Origin: Brachycybe producta
Lineage: Eukaryota > Arthropoda > Diplopoda > Playtdesmida > Andrognathidae
Assembly: GCA_036925085.1 (NCBI GenBank)
Contig: JAUPFP010000007.1
Span: 625,501 to 689,500, forward strand
Reading direction: 5' to 3'
Length of the DNA stretch: 64,000 nucleotides
Positions 13,101 to 26,435 of the stretch are shown here, in pieces. A model generated the notes under the pieces. It worked only from the letters and a program-made list of their open reading frames with translations. It was not told the origin of the DNA and searched no databases. A program made the translations under genes and the position numbers. Each line of letters opens with the position of its first letter. Position 1 is the stretch's first letter.

Positions 13101-16100
13101 CGAAATGCCTCACCTGGGAGGCGATGGAATTCTGCAACGAGGAATGTCTTGGAAAATACCAGAGCTACCTGGGGAGCCATTGCGCTTTCTGCAACAACGC
13201 CGTGCAGCAGACGTCGCTGGGAAAATACTGCGTTCGATTCGGCAGCGACATTAAACAGTTTTGCAGCAACACCTGTTTGGAGGAGTTTAAGAAGGGTCTT
13301 AAGATATGCAGCTATTGCCAAAAGGATATTTCATCTGGAACGGAAGGTTTTCTGGCTCCCGTAGGAGAGAAGGGGCAGTTCAAAGTCTGTTTTCGTTTTT
13401 TATGAACGTCTTGAAATTTAAAAGAAAAGAAAAAAGGTTATGTTAATCGTTGTTTGCTTTTGATCGGCAGGAATTTTGTACCCAGTCTTGTATGGAGAAG
13501 TACGAGACGATGGGGAATCCTACAATCACGCAACCTTCGATTCAGAAATGTTCGGTTTGTAACAAGCTTACAACGGTCAAAGTAGAGGTGCATTGGAATC
13601 ATCCCGTATCAGATGAGGGAGCGTTTTCTTAAACTGGGTTTTATTGTCTCTATTAGGTAACGTTCGAAGGAAAGGCGAATAAACTGTGCAGCGAGTCTTG
13701 CATCGCCGCATTCAGATACGCAAACAAGATAAACACGTCTATCTGCGACACTTGTCACAAATTTTTCGACCTTGACGTCAGTCGTCAGCTGAGTATTCAG
13801 ATAGAGGGCAGCTGCAAACGTTTCTGCACGAAAGCTTGTATGAACGTGTTCGTTTTGCACCACCGCAAAGTCGTTCCCTGCTCCTGGTGCAAAGTGAAGA
13901 AGTACAACTTCGACATGATCGAGCGCGTCGACTCCAACAACCACGTGCAGCTGTTCTGCTCTCTGAATTGCCTGTCTCTTTTCCGCGTCAGTCTCAACGC
14001 GACGTCATCACGGCGTATTCAATGCGATTATTGTCACCTTATGAAACCTGCACAGTACCACCTGACAATGAGCGATGCGTCCATTCGGAACTTCTGTTCT
14101 TATCCTTGTGTGATGCAGTTTCAAAGTCAATTCACGGCAGTGGCACCCGTGGTTTCACCTCAGTCGTTACCGGCCACAGCGATCTCTAAATCTAGCACTC
14201 AGACAAATAACCAGACTAGTGAGTAGTTGTCAAATTTCTCCCGTTTTTTGCACCCTTTTTGATATGATATTAAACGGGAGGAGATTCGTGATTGTCGTTG
14301 AAGGTACCATGGTAACAACTCAACAATCGGGAACTCCGATAATTTCTTCCGTAATGTCGTTGGCACCTGCGCAATCTCAGACACAGGTGACCGGAGCGAG
14401 TAAACCGCTGCTCGTTAGGCAGCAGGTTCTTCCTTCCGTGATTTCGAAGGTGTGCTTCGCCGTCCCGTCTTCAATTCTAAAACTCATTTCCTACTTCTAA
14501 AATTTGTTTTATATCCCATTTAAGAATTTGAAGAGTGCCCAAACACAAACACTTTATCCTGCAATTACGCAGCACGTGGTCATCAAGCAGCCAGTGGCAA
14601 AGATGCTGAAGAACAAAACTATCTTGTGTAAGCCGACGGTTCAGACGAAGGGAGTCTCGTGTAAACCTCATCCTTGCCACAAGACGACACAGACGGGTTG
14701 GTTTTGAAGCTTTTGTTTGGCTTCGATTGATCCTAATCCTTGTTGGTGCTGGTTTTGCTGTTTTTTTTTTAGAAGAAGAAACTCCAAAGCAAGTATTCGT
14801 TCCCATACCTGTGCCCATCTATGTGCCCGTGCCCATGCATATGTACACGACGCCCGTTCCTTTTCCCCTCGCGTTTCCAATTCCCATCCCTGTTCCGATC
14901 TTTATTCCAACAACTAAAAATTCGGCACAAGGCATTTTCAAGCAGATTAAGGAGATCCAGGAAAAAATCCCGGATAATCCATTCGAGGCCGATCTCATTT
15001 TGATGGCCGAGATGGTTGCGGAGGATAATCCGTCTAAGGATAAGTCACGAAAGAGTGCAGTTACGTCTACCAAGTCATCGTCCGGTTTAGATTTGCATTC
15101 GACTTCGAACCCTACCGAATCCGGTTGGTTCGTCGGACCTGACGCTCTTTTTACTTTTTTCTAATAGTCACCTCTCGTCTCAGGTTCTCCAGAGACTGCC
15201 AATGAAAATTTTAACGACATGGAGAGTGAACTTCACGATTCTTGTCAGACAACAAATAGTTTTGGAGAAGAAGTCCTGCAGATGGCGTTGAGGATGGCTA
15301 GTGGGATGGACGAGCCAGTAGATCTGGAAGCTGCTTTGGCAGGTGGGGGCGGCGGCGGCGGTGGTGGTGGGGAATCCAATTCTCGTGACTCCTTGAACGT
15401 GCACGACGAGAATGGGAGCTATCTGTCGGCACGAGATATCAGGGCTCAGGCGAGGTGTAATAAACGGACCGGTGGAAGGGGGAGAGGTAGGGGACGAAAG
15501 CGAGCGAGGATGGAGGAGCAGACTAGGAGCCCACCGTCGACACCACAAACGCAACTACCTCAGCCACCTCCTCCAGTGAGTTTTGAAACCTGCACCCGTT
15601 ATTTTGGTCGAACATCGTTCTTTTGATCGAACGTCGTTCTTTTTTCTGTTTATAATTTGTGTTCAGTATTCTTATGGTGTGAATGCATGGAAGCATTGGG
15701 TTCTTCAGAAGAACACGCAGCTCGAGAAAGCGTCTCAAACTAACCGCAAATTGAAGTTGTTCAAGACCGACATTCTGCAGTTGACGGCGGACGAACTGAA
15801 CTACTCGCTGTGCCTGTTTGTGAAGGAAGTGCGGAAACCGAATGGAGAGGAGTATGCCTCCGACAGCATCTATTACCTTTGTCTCGGTTCGTTCTCGGAA
15901 GGAAATCTGTTCTCTTTGCTTTTAAATTCTGGCTTCTACCGCGTCTCTTTTGTTATTTAATAATCTCCAGGCATTCAGCAATATTTGTTCGAAAATGGTC
16001 GCATAGACAATATTTTTGCAGACACCTACTACGAAAAGTTTACAGAATGTCTAAACGACGTGCTAGTGAGATACGAAGTTACCGTCACCAGAGAAGGTGC

Positions 16101-16853
16101 GTGTTACGTCTGTTTCAATGGTTTTTTATATCTTATGGTTTTGGCCTCCGCAGGTGTTTTTCTGAGTCGAATAGAGGAGGAAATCCTGTGGGAGTGCAAG
16201 CAGCTGGGCGCCCACTCTCCTCACGTACTCCTTAACACACTGATGTACTTCAACACAAAGTACTTCATGCTGAAGACAGTCGACGAACATACTCAGTTAT
16301 CGTTTTCTCACATTCTCAAACATTGGAAGAAGGGACCGGGTGGAAGTGGTGGCGCGGGAGCACCAAGCAAGGTAACGAGTGGCACGCCAGGCAGAAGCGC
16401 CCTCTTACGGTATTACCCGCCATCGCAGATGAAAGGTTCTTTCTCTTTTCGGGTATTCTTTTTAAAAAAATATAGATTAATATCGTTTGCTTTCGGTTAT
16501 AGATTCTTCCAGGAGACGTAAAGAAGTCATTCCTTCGTACGAACAGGTAGAAAATCTGGATAATCCTCTCCGCTGTCCCGTGAAATTGTACGAATTTTAT
16601 CTGTCGAAATGGTTCGTGTTTTAAAATCCATCCAATATTGGTGACGAGTTTAAGTTTGTGTCTGTTGTTTGTTAACAGCCCCGAAAGCATAAAGAACCGA
16701 AACGACATATTCTATCTGTATCCCGAGCGATCTTGCGTTCCAGACAGTCCAGTGTGGTACTCGACGTTGTCTCTTGGCAAAGAGACGATCACGAAAATGT
16801 TACAGAGGATCAAAATGGTCCGCGAAGTTGGAGAAAACATGATGCTGTCTTAA
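10124..16853 (+). CDS. woc: MYM-type zinc finger protein (ZMYM2/3/4 - without children type)
   Basis: Nineteen exons: 10124-10189, 10795-11035, 11101-11972, 12046-12129, 12206-12241, 12364-12481, 12547-12704, 12767-13384, 13471-13587, 13657-14218, 14304-14449, 14525-14696, 14773-15123, 15184-15575, 15667-15886, 15971-16096, 16154-16435, 16503-16611 and 16679-16853. They give 1614 residues. The first ~470 residues are acidic and disordered. Nine MYM fingers follow at about 519-930, each CxxC...CxxxC, for example CSVC...CDDTC, CNVC...CSEEC and CDYC...CSYPC. A conserved cysteine/histidine block ([17 protein letters not shown]) and the family's Pro/Val run ([19 protein letters not shown]) come next. 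A CRESS-like/DUF3504 domain fills about 1311-1614. Vertebrate ZMYM2/3/4 act with LSD1-CoREST and SUMO; fly Woc is a chromatin protein involved in ecdysteroid synthesis and telomere capping. The 62 bp intron at 12705-12766 is needed to keep the first finger intact. Confidence 0.95.
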
Positions 16854-18306
16854 CGAGAAGAAATGAATTCTAAATACATTCTCGTAAAGGTCGATCCGTG
16901 CGTGTCTGTGTACATAAATGAATCTGGATTGATTGTTTTCTAAGCGCTCTGTGAGTCGGAGTTAGTATGAGTGTGAGGGGAAAGACGAGGTTAATTGTGC
17001 CAATTCCTTCAATCGTCTTTCTTCACTGCGATGGGAATTTTAAACGCATTGCAATTATGCTGCATATGGATTATGAAGCCTGGGATATTTCTGATATCTC
17101 TTAAGTTTGTGTTATATATTTAGATAATGATGATGAAGACTCAACAATGTACAAAAATGATGTAGTCAGTCACGTATTTGTTCGTTTTTTTTACTCTTCG
17201 TTCCTTCGATCCATCGTTCACGGTCTTAAAAATAATAATTTAGCGTGTGATTCACACTTAGAAATTGTGCTGTTCTTCTTCTCCAATTGAATCGTTTCCA
17301 TTTTGATCGTCATTTGTATCGTTGGCGACGATGGTGATGATGATTTGTGCTAGAATATGTGATGATTGTCTTTGATTTCTATTCTTGGATTTTTTGTTTG
17401 CAAATCCTTTCGTGTTTTTACATGCTCCAAGGTATAATATATAAATACACGCTGGCATTTCACAGTGCAATTGTAAAATATTGTCCTAATCCAAACTATA
17501 TTGTTTTTATTAATGTGGACGTCATGTGTTCCTTTTTAATTTCAGTCTCCTTCTCTGTATAAGTTTCAATTACGTCTATAAACGGTTTTTAAGCATATAT
17601 TTATATTAAGGTTTATTGGGGAACCAAAATGCAATTGTAATTGCCTCTCTAAGATGAAGAAGCTTGTGACGTCAGAGGCGTTGGCAAAAACTTTAGGCTA
17701 GTTTCATTTTTTTGACAAAAAAGGTTTAACAAAAGAATGCAAGAATCGTTTTATTTAAACTGTTGAAATCGTTTGCTAGAATACCTTTTATTATCGGACT
17801 AAATAACACGCACTTAAATATTTTTGTCTACCCCTCTGACGTCACAAGCTTAATCTTACAGTGAGGCAACTGTAGGCTTCGTATTTTAACATTTTATTAT
17901 TTTCAATTTGGCGCCTAAAATTGCAATGGACGAGTCGCTAATTGTCTAATTTATGAGCTCAATTTCTTGCGGTTAGTATAGGTGGTCAGTTTTTGTGCCG
18001 AAAAGAAGGCCCGTAGAAAGAAAGTATTGTTTAATTTTGAAAACGAGTTATGAAAAAATTTCGCGTATAAATTAATGCTTAAAAGGCAAAAGAAAAGTCG
18101 ATTTCTAATAGACATTAGTAAAAAGTTAAAATGTTATGTTTTTGAAGTAATGGCGGCTAGCGGCCGCTGCCCAAAATTAAACATTTGACAGCGCCGGGCC
18201 GCCGGCGGCTTTAATTGACAAAGTAGTCTTCAGTCCGCCATGTTGTATTTCTGTACCATATGTGAGTCTTTATTCGGTTTATTTCATTGAGTTATTGTTG
18301 TTTGAA
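16854..18306. other. intergenic: ZMYM 3' region and UTP23 upstream region
   Basis: No gene is seen. The left part should hold the ZMYM 3' UTR, although no canonical AATAAA is obvious. The middle holds a foldback element at 17642-17869. The right part leads into UTP23 and contains a GC-rich patch (gcggccgc and gccgggccgccggcggc, near 18158-18210) and an upstream ATG at 18241 (ccgccatgttg) that opens a short frame ahead of the UTP23 start. Confidence 0.6.
17642..17869. mobile_element. MITE-like foldback with TGACGTCA in both arms
   Basis: The two ends are inverted copies of about 33 bp: tgcctctctaagat plus agcttgtgacgtcagagg on the left, and cctctgacgtcacaagct plus atcttacagtgaggca on the right. 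A 19 bp core is a perfect inverted match. Both arms carry the CRE octamer TGACGTCA (17667-17674 and 17837-17844). The interior is AT-rich and non-coding. Confidence 0.75.
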
Positions 18307-19316
18307 ATGAAAATCAAACGTCAGAAACGAGTGAGTCGTTTCCTTTCTTTCTTCGCGAACCATTTTGGTTTCCATGAGCCTTATCAAGTGCTAGTGGACG
18401 GGACATTCTGTCAGGCGGCGATCAAGGCACAGGTGAAGGTTCGCGACCAAATCACTGCCTACCTGGGGGGACACGTGAAGCTGCTCACCACGTGCTGCGC
18501 CGTCACGGAGACCGAGAAACTCGGTCTGTTTCTTTCAAGGTTCTTCTTTTTTCTCGTTAAACCCTCGACTTATCAATTCATTACTCTTTTAAGGTAACCT
18601 TCTTCGCGGCGCTGGAGAAATATTGAAGCAGTTTCCGGTCCACAAATGTGGGCACGAAAAACAGCCCCGTTCAGGTTTCTCGTGTTTCATGGACATGGTT
18701 TCTAATAATAATCCAAACAGATACATGATAGCCACACAGGACGAAGGCATGCGATCTAAGGTTTTATCTCAATTAATTGAATTTGCGTTAACTGTCTTTC
18801 TATTAATCGTATTCGTCATCGCAGCTTCGTAAGCGCGTTGCAATTCCGCTTCTTTACGTCCACCATCGAGGGCCCTTGCTGGAGAAGCCTTCTTATACAA
18901 ACAATCAGAAAGCAGAGGAATTCTTGCAAACTAGGTATTTTTCTCTGTTTTAATTACCGTTTGTCGTCTTTATCTTTGGATCTTAATCAAATTTCTTTTG
19001 TTTTTGGTTTATAATATAAATCTAAAGGCTTCGTCCGAGCGATCATCAGGCGGTCATTCTAAATGAACTGAAGGAGAAGATCATTGGAGATGACGAGCAG
19101 ACGGTGATTAGACGAAGGAAAAGGCTAATGGGTCCGAATCCACTCTCGTGTAAAAAGAAAAAAGTGAAGAAGCAAAAGAAAGACAGTGAAAGTAAGAAAG
19201 TGAAGCCTGGAAGAAGAAGCAAAAGACGACGCATCAGAATAGCCGATCACGTCAAGGAACATTTGGCCAACAGCAACAAGAAGCACTCGTCTATTCCTCC
19301 TTCATCCTCCTTGTAG
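18307..19316 (+). CDS. UTP23: UTP23, small-subunit processome rRNA-processing factor (PIN-like)
   Basis: Four exons (18307-18523, 18594-18760, 18825-18934, 19028-19316) encode 260 residues; the human protein has 249. The start is fixed by MKIKRQK, the nearly invariant N-terminus of the family. The PIN-like core includes FGFHEPYQVLVDGTFCQAA, then CCAVTETEKLG, the Cys/His patch FPVHKCGHEKQP and YMIATQDEGMRSKLRKR. The C-terminus has the family signature LMGPNPLSCKKKK followed by a Lys/Arg-rich tail (about 185-260) suited to nucleolar RNA binding. UTP23 works in early cleavage of pre-18S rRNA and release of snR30/U17. In fungi and animals the PIN site is usually degenerate and the protein is thought to act structurally. 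The Cys and His residues that form its zinc finger appear to be kept. Confidence 0.95.
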
Positions 19317-20899
19317 GTCGTTGTTGCGATGACCTCCGACTGGACGTAAGCCGGAAGAACCGTTTTGACCCCCTCCTCTCTCTCTCCCACAAAAGGTGAG
19401 CTCGTTTTCCTCCTAAATATTAATTTTGTTTATTGATCGACTGCAAAAAGAGAGAAGAAGAAGAAGCAGAAACATAAATAAGTTTTTTTTTTTTTTCATT
19501 TTAGCTTTCGGATTCAATTCGACGTTCTTTTTTTTTTTGCTTTTTAATTAAAAATAACGTTGCTTTGAAATTGGCCAACAAAATATTTACTCGCAACTTT
19601 TGTTTCACTTCTTCTTTTTCTCTCTTTACTTCTAAAAGTAATTTCTTTCCCTCCAAAAAAAAAAGGTCTTTCTCCTGATCTATGTTTTTGATCTCTCCGC
19701 GCTCTCTTCATTTTCGGATTTCTTTCACTTATTTTTTTTTTTTTTCATCATTTTTGATGGATGATTGGGAGCATTTATTGCCCCCCCCCCTCTCCCCCTT
19801 TCCTTTCGTCTTTCTCTTCTCTCCAGAAAAAAAAAATCATTTCTATTTGACGGGCTGTTGCACTTTTGTGCAAACAAACACTCGCTAGGAGGCCTTATTG
19901 GAAAATCAATAATTACAATATATCTATATATTTACTATTAGATATATTTATATATGAGCCAGTAATAAATATACCGACTGGTTGGATGTTTTTTTTGTTA
20001 CATGAGTATCAAGTATATATTATGACGACGCAAGTTGACTAAATGGAGCACCTCTTTCAAAATATGATGAACGGCTCTAAAGGGGGGGGAGGGCGACATA
20101 AAATATATTGGGGTGTAGGGGGGGGGGGGTTTTGGGAGAAAGTTGGGGGGGGGAAGATAGAAGACTGTGTTTGACATTTATTCCGCGTGAAACTCTTGTT
20201 GCTTAGTTACAAAGATGCTAAAGATTAACACTATGAAAAAGGGAAACACCTCCCCTCTTTTACGGATTATTATTATAATATTCTCCTTTTCTTGTTAAGT
20301 TGCAAACAACTTTTGAGAATTGGCTTTTTATTCGTATTACGTGGTGTATATACAGTATATGTGTTTGTAAACATGTGATTTATCAGCTCTTCTAATCAGA
20401 GTAACCCGTTCAATAATAATTCTCTGCTTTATTTATTCTATTCACATGGTTACAGTGGACATAATTATTATATGCGATATTATTTATATTATATAATGCT
20501 GCCTCTGGAAGATAAATTCACTTTGAAATACAGCTTTGTTTTTGTTTGTCTCTCTTTTTCCCCCGGCGGTTTTTTTTTTCGCTCTTTACGATGTTTACGA
20601 TTGTCCCTCTGTGTTTTTAAGGTTTCATTCCTCCTCCTCCTCCTCCACCTTCTTTACGACACCTGAATTGAGTTTTTGGTTTCTTTTAATACACATTCAT
20701 TAGTACATTGGCATCACTGACTGTGTATGTTTGTGGATCAATCTGACTGAAATTAACAGCAACAGTAACACCTTTCGAAAGCGGCAACGCCTTTTCATTA
20801 TGCCCTCAATCTGCCACTCAAACTCAGCAGGGTTCCACATCATCAGCCTCATCCTGACATTCATAAATTAAAAAAAAATGAAAACAACCATTCCAATAG
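19317..20899. other. intergenic: convergent 3' ends of UTP23 and the GPCR
   Basis: No coding exon is recognisable. The sequence is rich in poly-T and pyrimidine tracts, with a G12 run at 20118-20129. The right half should be the 3' UTR of the minus-strand receptor; a minus-strand AATAAA at 20433-20428 lies about 467 bp beyond its stop codon. The UTP23 3' end lies near 19316-19500 without a clear canonical poly(A) signal. Confidence 0.55.
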
Positions 20900-23697
20900 C
20901 TATTTAAACACTTTCTCTTCGTGTAAATGAGTAGAATTGACTACAGGTGATAGCCCTGCCGTGGCTGAATGATCCAGTTGTACTTGCCCCGTACTTCCCT
21001 TTCCGTTTTTTACGGTGGTCAGAGTTGATCTACTGTAACTCTGTCGTCGAATGGGACGTTGCCGAAAACTGCACGTCACCACGTCGATCATGCTCTTCCG
21101 AAATTTGTCCGAGAGAAAGGCGTACAGTATTGGATTCATTCCTGAATTCATAAACAGGATGAGGAAAGTGATAGGAGTGGCGAGTATGGCCGAATTGCTG
21201 GTGCCGTCGTAATCATCGGACCAATACTGCCACAATTTTCGGGCGTGGAAAGGGAGATTGCAGAATGCAAAACTTAGGACGACGGCCACGAGCATACGGA
21301 TGACCTTACGCCGGGCCCTCAGGGTTGCAGCCGCCGGTCCGGAATCGAGTGTCCGGTGGCGCCCGTTTCGAACCACCCTACGACCCTTAGCTCTGACCGA
21401 GGCCAAAACGTCGAAATTGACCCTCTGAAACTCGGCCATCGCACGTGGCTTCGCGTCGCCGACGATGTTCGAGGCTCCTGGCGTGGATCCTGTTAATGGC
21501 ACTTGCCCTTCAGTGGGTCCCTGTTTCGTGGGGACTCCTCGTACTGTGAGACAGCTGTCCTCCGAATTGAGAGGACTGGATGTGGCCGAGGAACAGCAGG
21601 AGTCGGACGAGTAAAGAGGTGTTGGGCGGTCGCTTTGATGCACTCGTAGTTCCATGGCACCGGACATGCTGACTGAGATGTCGACCCCGTGCTTCCATCG
21701 CCCACTTCTCCACAGCTGAGTTCCCACACGGGCATACATGCCCGTGATGAGAACCAGCGGAACTACGTAACATAGGAAGAAGTTGGCGGTGTCGTAGACC
21801 TTCGAGTTGTATATCTGTCGTCTCAGGATGCACATGGTCTCCTCGCGACCTTCCGACAAAGGGAACGTCTCCGTGCCGTACATGACAAAACGAGGACTGC
21901 TGTATGCGGCACTACCCAACCAGACGACGGCTACGGCCTTGCGCAATCTGGACGCCGTAATTAGGTGTTTGCTTCTGATGGGATGTATGATGGCCAAGTA
22001 CCGTTCGACGGCTATCATCATGAGAATGGTTATGGATGCCGTGTAGCTCAGATATTGTACGAAATGCTGCATCTTGCAGAGGAAATCTCCGAAGGGCCAA
22101 CTATGCATTAGGAACCAGGACATATTTTGGTAGATGCAGAACACGCTCACGCATAAGTCGGCGAATGCAAGATTTGCCAGAAAAAAGTTGGTTATGGTTC
22201 GCATACGGCGATGGATGAGGATGGCCAACATCACAAGGAGATTACCTGCGTAAAAAAATACGAGAAACATTAGATAACGAAGAAGATTATACTTTTTAGT
22301 TGACGCATTAAAGTAGCGTGTTCAAAGAGCGTGTGTATAATTTGAAGTTAGATTTCTGCTTCGATTGAGATGATGGAAAAATCAGCAGGGTTACTTTTTT
22401 TCAGTTTGTTTTTGTCTGTTTCCGAGTCTGAACGGCAGGGAGTTGTTATTTCTTCCATTTCATTTAGATTCTCTCCTCTTTTACGACTATGGAAATTATA
22501 ATTTGTGTATTGGTTGTCATACTGGGGTTCTGCTTTTTTTCTTCTTCTTGGTTTGGATGATTATTATGAATACAATAACGATGGAACAAAATTAACTTGC
22601 GAAGAGGGATTACTGTGGAAAGGGGGGGGGAGGGGAGATGAGGTGCATATATTAATTCGGTTGGTTGTGGGTGGAGGTAATACGTTCGAATTTGCATTTA
22701 TATGCATATTATCTGTGATATTGATCTATTTGGTCACCAATGTTAGTAATTTGATCTGGAGCCCATTTTATTATAGATACATTTCTCATTTTACAGATTT
22801 TCCTTGTTGGGGTTTTTTTTTATCAGCAGCCACTTGAAGAGAACGTTCACTATTCACATTGACACTAGTTGTCCACAAATAGAATGAATAAAAGTAGGCA
22901 AAAAAAATAGACATACAACCAGAAATTGAGATAATAACAACCACTTTCACCGTGCCACCGTGCCATATTCACCCACACAACGGCAAAATTAAACAGTTCC
23001 AAAAACATCTTTGTGACAATTATTGTGAAATGGCGAAAAATGAGAGAAAATCTTCCGTTTGTTACTCGTACTTGAGTGGGCAACCATTCAAAAAAGGGGT
23101 AGAGAAACCTCTTTGATTAAATTACACCAAGGAATGTTTGGAGCATTCAAACAAAATTACTTTCCAAACTAATTCGTTACAATTACAAATTACCCCAATG
23201 AAAAACTCATTACATTGCAAAAAGAATTTGCTCATTTTCCCCGAAAAAAGCATTTTTCAATTACTTTAAAACATATTAGTCAAGAATAGTTAACGTAAGT
23301 TCTGAGCAGTTTTCCATTTTTCATTGGAAAATTTACAATTATTATTATATTATATTATTATATATATAATATCCCAGGTCTGTGTGTGTGTGTGGAGAGT
23401 AACAAAAACCATTGAAGCACGTCGGAATTTATATAAATTTGAATAAATGAACCGTTTTTTTTTCTCAAGGTCAACTATATGTTGAACTCTTCCTTTGGAA
23501 AGTGTAGAAGGGGGAGAGAGAGAGAAAAGTGGGAGGGGGTGAGGGGAAAAGTTTGGAAAGTGTAGAAGGGGAGAGAGAAAAGTGGGAGGGGGAAACTGAA
23601 ATTGAAATGAAAGGAGTAAAAAAAGGAAAAAACGACGCGCATGCGCACAATTGCCTGTGAATTTTGCTCCCGTCATTTATGACGGGTTACCCCACTA

Positions 23698-23761
<64 letters not shown>

Positions 23762-25048
23762 CTACTTGAAAAAGTAACTTAATTATAGTAATCTATTACT
23801 TCTGAACATGTGATTTCTTTCCTGAATAGCAATTAATTTGTATTGAGATGAATCTGACATATGAGGAACAGAAAAAAGGAGGAAGGTAAACATGGTCTAC
23901 AATGGGGAACTCTTACTAGGAACAACACAATAATAATTTCTTCTTTTCATGTTGTGAATTAGTATGACAGAATTTCAACTATCTACCAAAATAGGTTTTC
24001 CACATGGAGATAAGAAGAATGTTAATGTTAGAAAAGTAATTCAAGAATCTCTCTACATTTGGATATTTTATAACATCTCTCTATGGAACGGACGAGACTG
24101 CGGTTCTTTTCTCTTTTTTGTGGATTTCTTCCATTTCTTTATTTTTGCCAGAAGAAGAGGGGGGATTTATTGCAATAAGAAGGTTTCGAGTGGTTTTTTT
24201 TTCTTCTTTCTACTTCTAGTTGTTGGATTTAAGTAAGATAATATCTTTTAAGATGAAAAAGAAGATAGTTTTAAATTATCTAGTTCAGGATTGAAATCAT
24301 CATCTCAACAAAATAATAATAATAATGATTTTTTTTGTCTATTTTTCTGAGGAGTTTCCTCGTCATCGTCGTTGTTGTCATTGTAGGATATATTCAGAAA
24401 CCATTGGTGAGATGCAACATTCAATTTGGAAACACACTTATTGTAAGGGGCAGAAACAAAATACGTGTTCTAAAGAGCTCTTCTCTCTACACTGGATCCA
24501 GTTACGCAACACAAGAACCCAGAACGGATTTCTTTTTCTTCTTTTTGCCGTCTGTTTCCATTGAGATTAAGGTTTGGCAATTGGACCCCTTCTCTTTATT
24601 AAAGAACAAAAGAAGACGAAGAAGAAAACCCCTCGATTCTTTTATATATATATTTTTTTTCTCTTTATAATGTGAAGAGCCAAAAAACAAAAGTGGAAAT
24701 TACTTTTTGTCTCTTTGTATAGGTGTATTTTTACTGTTATTTACTGTGAATATCCACATAGAAAAGGGTCTTTTTCTCTTTCCCTCCTCGAGTGAACTCA
24801 TTTCGAGAAACACATTTGATGATATGATTCATATCTTTGCTCGCAAACTGTAACAAGCTGGACGTTTTTTTTTTACATTGTTGTGGTCACATGAAATGAA
24901 AAGTTGAATGATGGATCAATAACATATTATATGTATTTGTTTTCTCTCTTTTCTGTTTTTTTTTATAATTACAGCTTTAGAGAACCTTAACGGTGGTGCC
25001 CTGAGAAAGATGAGGGATTAATGGATAATCACTCCATCATCATCATTA

Positions 25049-25085
<37 letters not shown>

Positions 25086-26435
25086 GGGTCTTATTTTCTT
25101 CATTTCAAGTACATTTTCGAATGCATTTATCATAATAAAGTGGAGCAACAATTAGTTGTCATTTCCATTTCCATTCTCTGTGGTATTCTCTCGGCAAAAA
25201 TGTCACTTATTTCTTTTTTGTAGTCATTCTACTATTATCCAGTATATAAGTATGCTACTTTGTGCAACTTCACTTCTGATCATCGTCTAATTTTTAATAA
25301 ATCAATAATCATATTCAGTTTGTAATGACAAGAGAGAGAGAGAGAGAGAGAGAATAGAGAATAAATTTGTTGAAGACAAAATGCGAAGAAATACTTTTTG
25401 CTTTTGATTCAATTCGATTTTTGTGCGTGAAATCAAAATGAGTTGGAAATGTATGTAGGGCAAGGGGAGACTATACCAAAAAATATTGTGCAATAATTAT
25501 TAATTACATATTTGTATCACTGGCACGGAATGGATTGAATTAGATGGGGGGGGGGGGGGGAAAAGAGGATGATGGGTTCCAATTTTGATCACGATTATAT
25601 TATATGTGGGCACAACACGAAGCCACCAAGAGCGAAACATATATATGAGAAACATACTTATTAGGTTGTTAAAGAGAGTAAATAACAATAGGAACATAAA
25701 CAATGCCCTAATGATTGTTTTGTGTTGTTTGTAGGGATCAAACACAAATCCTATACGAGAGTATATACATGTTGTATCCATGTATACATAATGTACATTA
25801 ATACATATATAAATACATGCATATGTACATAATACATGATGATACATTCAGTTTACATAAATACATGGGATTTGTGTCTTTATTTGTGGGAAATATTAAA
25901 TTTGTGACAAACTTGTCTTTCAAAAAAATGTTGTTCCTTATTTTTGCTTCGGTTGATTTGTCATCAACAAATTCACCTCTTTTCTTTTGGTTTTCTGCGC
26001 TAATTGATTTGACAAACAGCAGAATATCTTTAACATTTTTTGTGTGTGTGTGACATTCTTCTCTCACTTTCAATATTTATATACAAGTTTGTTTAGAAGC
26101 GCAAATTGTGATGAAGTCACGCTCGATTGCTTTCTAACTTTGGTTACTGTGTATAATGATACCTATAAATAATTTCATCTTATCATTATATCTAAAAAAA
26201 AAAAGCTCTTAACATAGCAATTAAATTAGGCTGTAACTGCAGTAACACGAGATAAAAGTGAATTAGTTAATGCCATTAACGTACCTACGAAACAACAACA
26301 AAAGACAAAAGTATAGGCTGCTATGAGTATCACTTTCACTTCCAATTTGTCAAAGATGTAGTCCTCTGATGTGAACGATGAGGAGGACCATCGTTGCCAC
26401 ACTGTCCCATTTATATTAACACTTGTGTTGCTCAT
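20900..26435 (-). CDS. TrissinR: rhodopsin-class peptide GPCR, trissin-receptor-like
   Basis: Two coding exons, 26435-26285 and 22245-20900, give 498 residues. The ATG at 26435 has an in-frame TGA 22-24 bp upstream, so the start is well placed. The short N-terminus (about 35 residues) carries two N-glycosylation motifs (NTS, NGT). The intron falls inside TM1 between codons of the conserved GN (VFCCCFVG|NLLVMLAIL). TM2 has NFFLANLAFADL. TM3 ends with ERYLAIIHP in place of DRY, with Cys residues for the TM3-ECL2 disulfide. TM6 reads SFAFCNLPFHARKLWQYW and TM7 reads FMNSGMNPILYAFLS (NPxxY). The third cytoplasmic loop is long (about 135 residues) and Ser/Gly-rich. The NLPFHARKLWQYWS block, the ILATPITFLILFMNSG block and YQNMSWFLMHSWPFG match my memory of the fly trissin receptor best. 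It should couple a peptide ligand to G proteins at the cell surface. Other neuropeptide receptors are possible; GPCR identity is certain. Confidence 0.82.
23699..23760. repeat. (TA)31 microsatellite
   Basis: An uninterrupted TA dinucleotide run of 62 bp in the receptor intron. Confidence 0.98.
25052..25083. repeat. CT dinucleotide repeat
   Basis: An almost uninterrupted CT run in the receptor intron. A GA run of about 24 bp follows some 250 bp downstream at about 25330-25353; the two are complementary and could pair as an inverted repeat. Confidence 0.95.

Larger units (their letters stand above)
22246..26284 (-). other. 4 kb intron of the trissin-receptor-like gene
   Basis: This intron holds no recognisable exon. 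It contains a (TA)31 run at 23699-23760, a 45-50 bp purine-rich direct duplication at about 23496-23592 (two copies of gtgtagaaggggg plus gagagagaaaagtgggag), a CT repeat at 25052-25083, a GA repeat at about 25330-25353 and a G15 run at 25546-25560. Confidence 0.65.

Noticed and set aside
23699..23760. TA run as an element boundary or origin
   Set aside because: It is a plain dinucleotide microsatellite with no associated structure.
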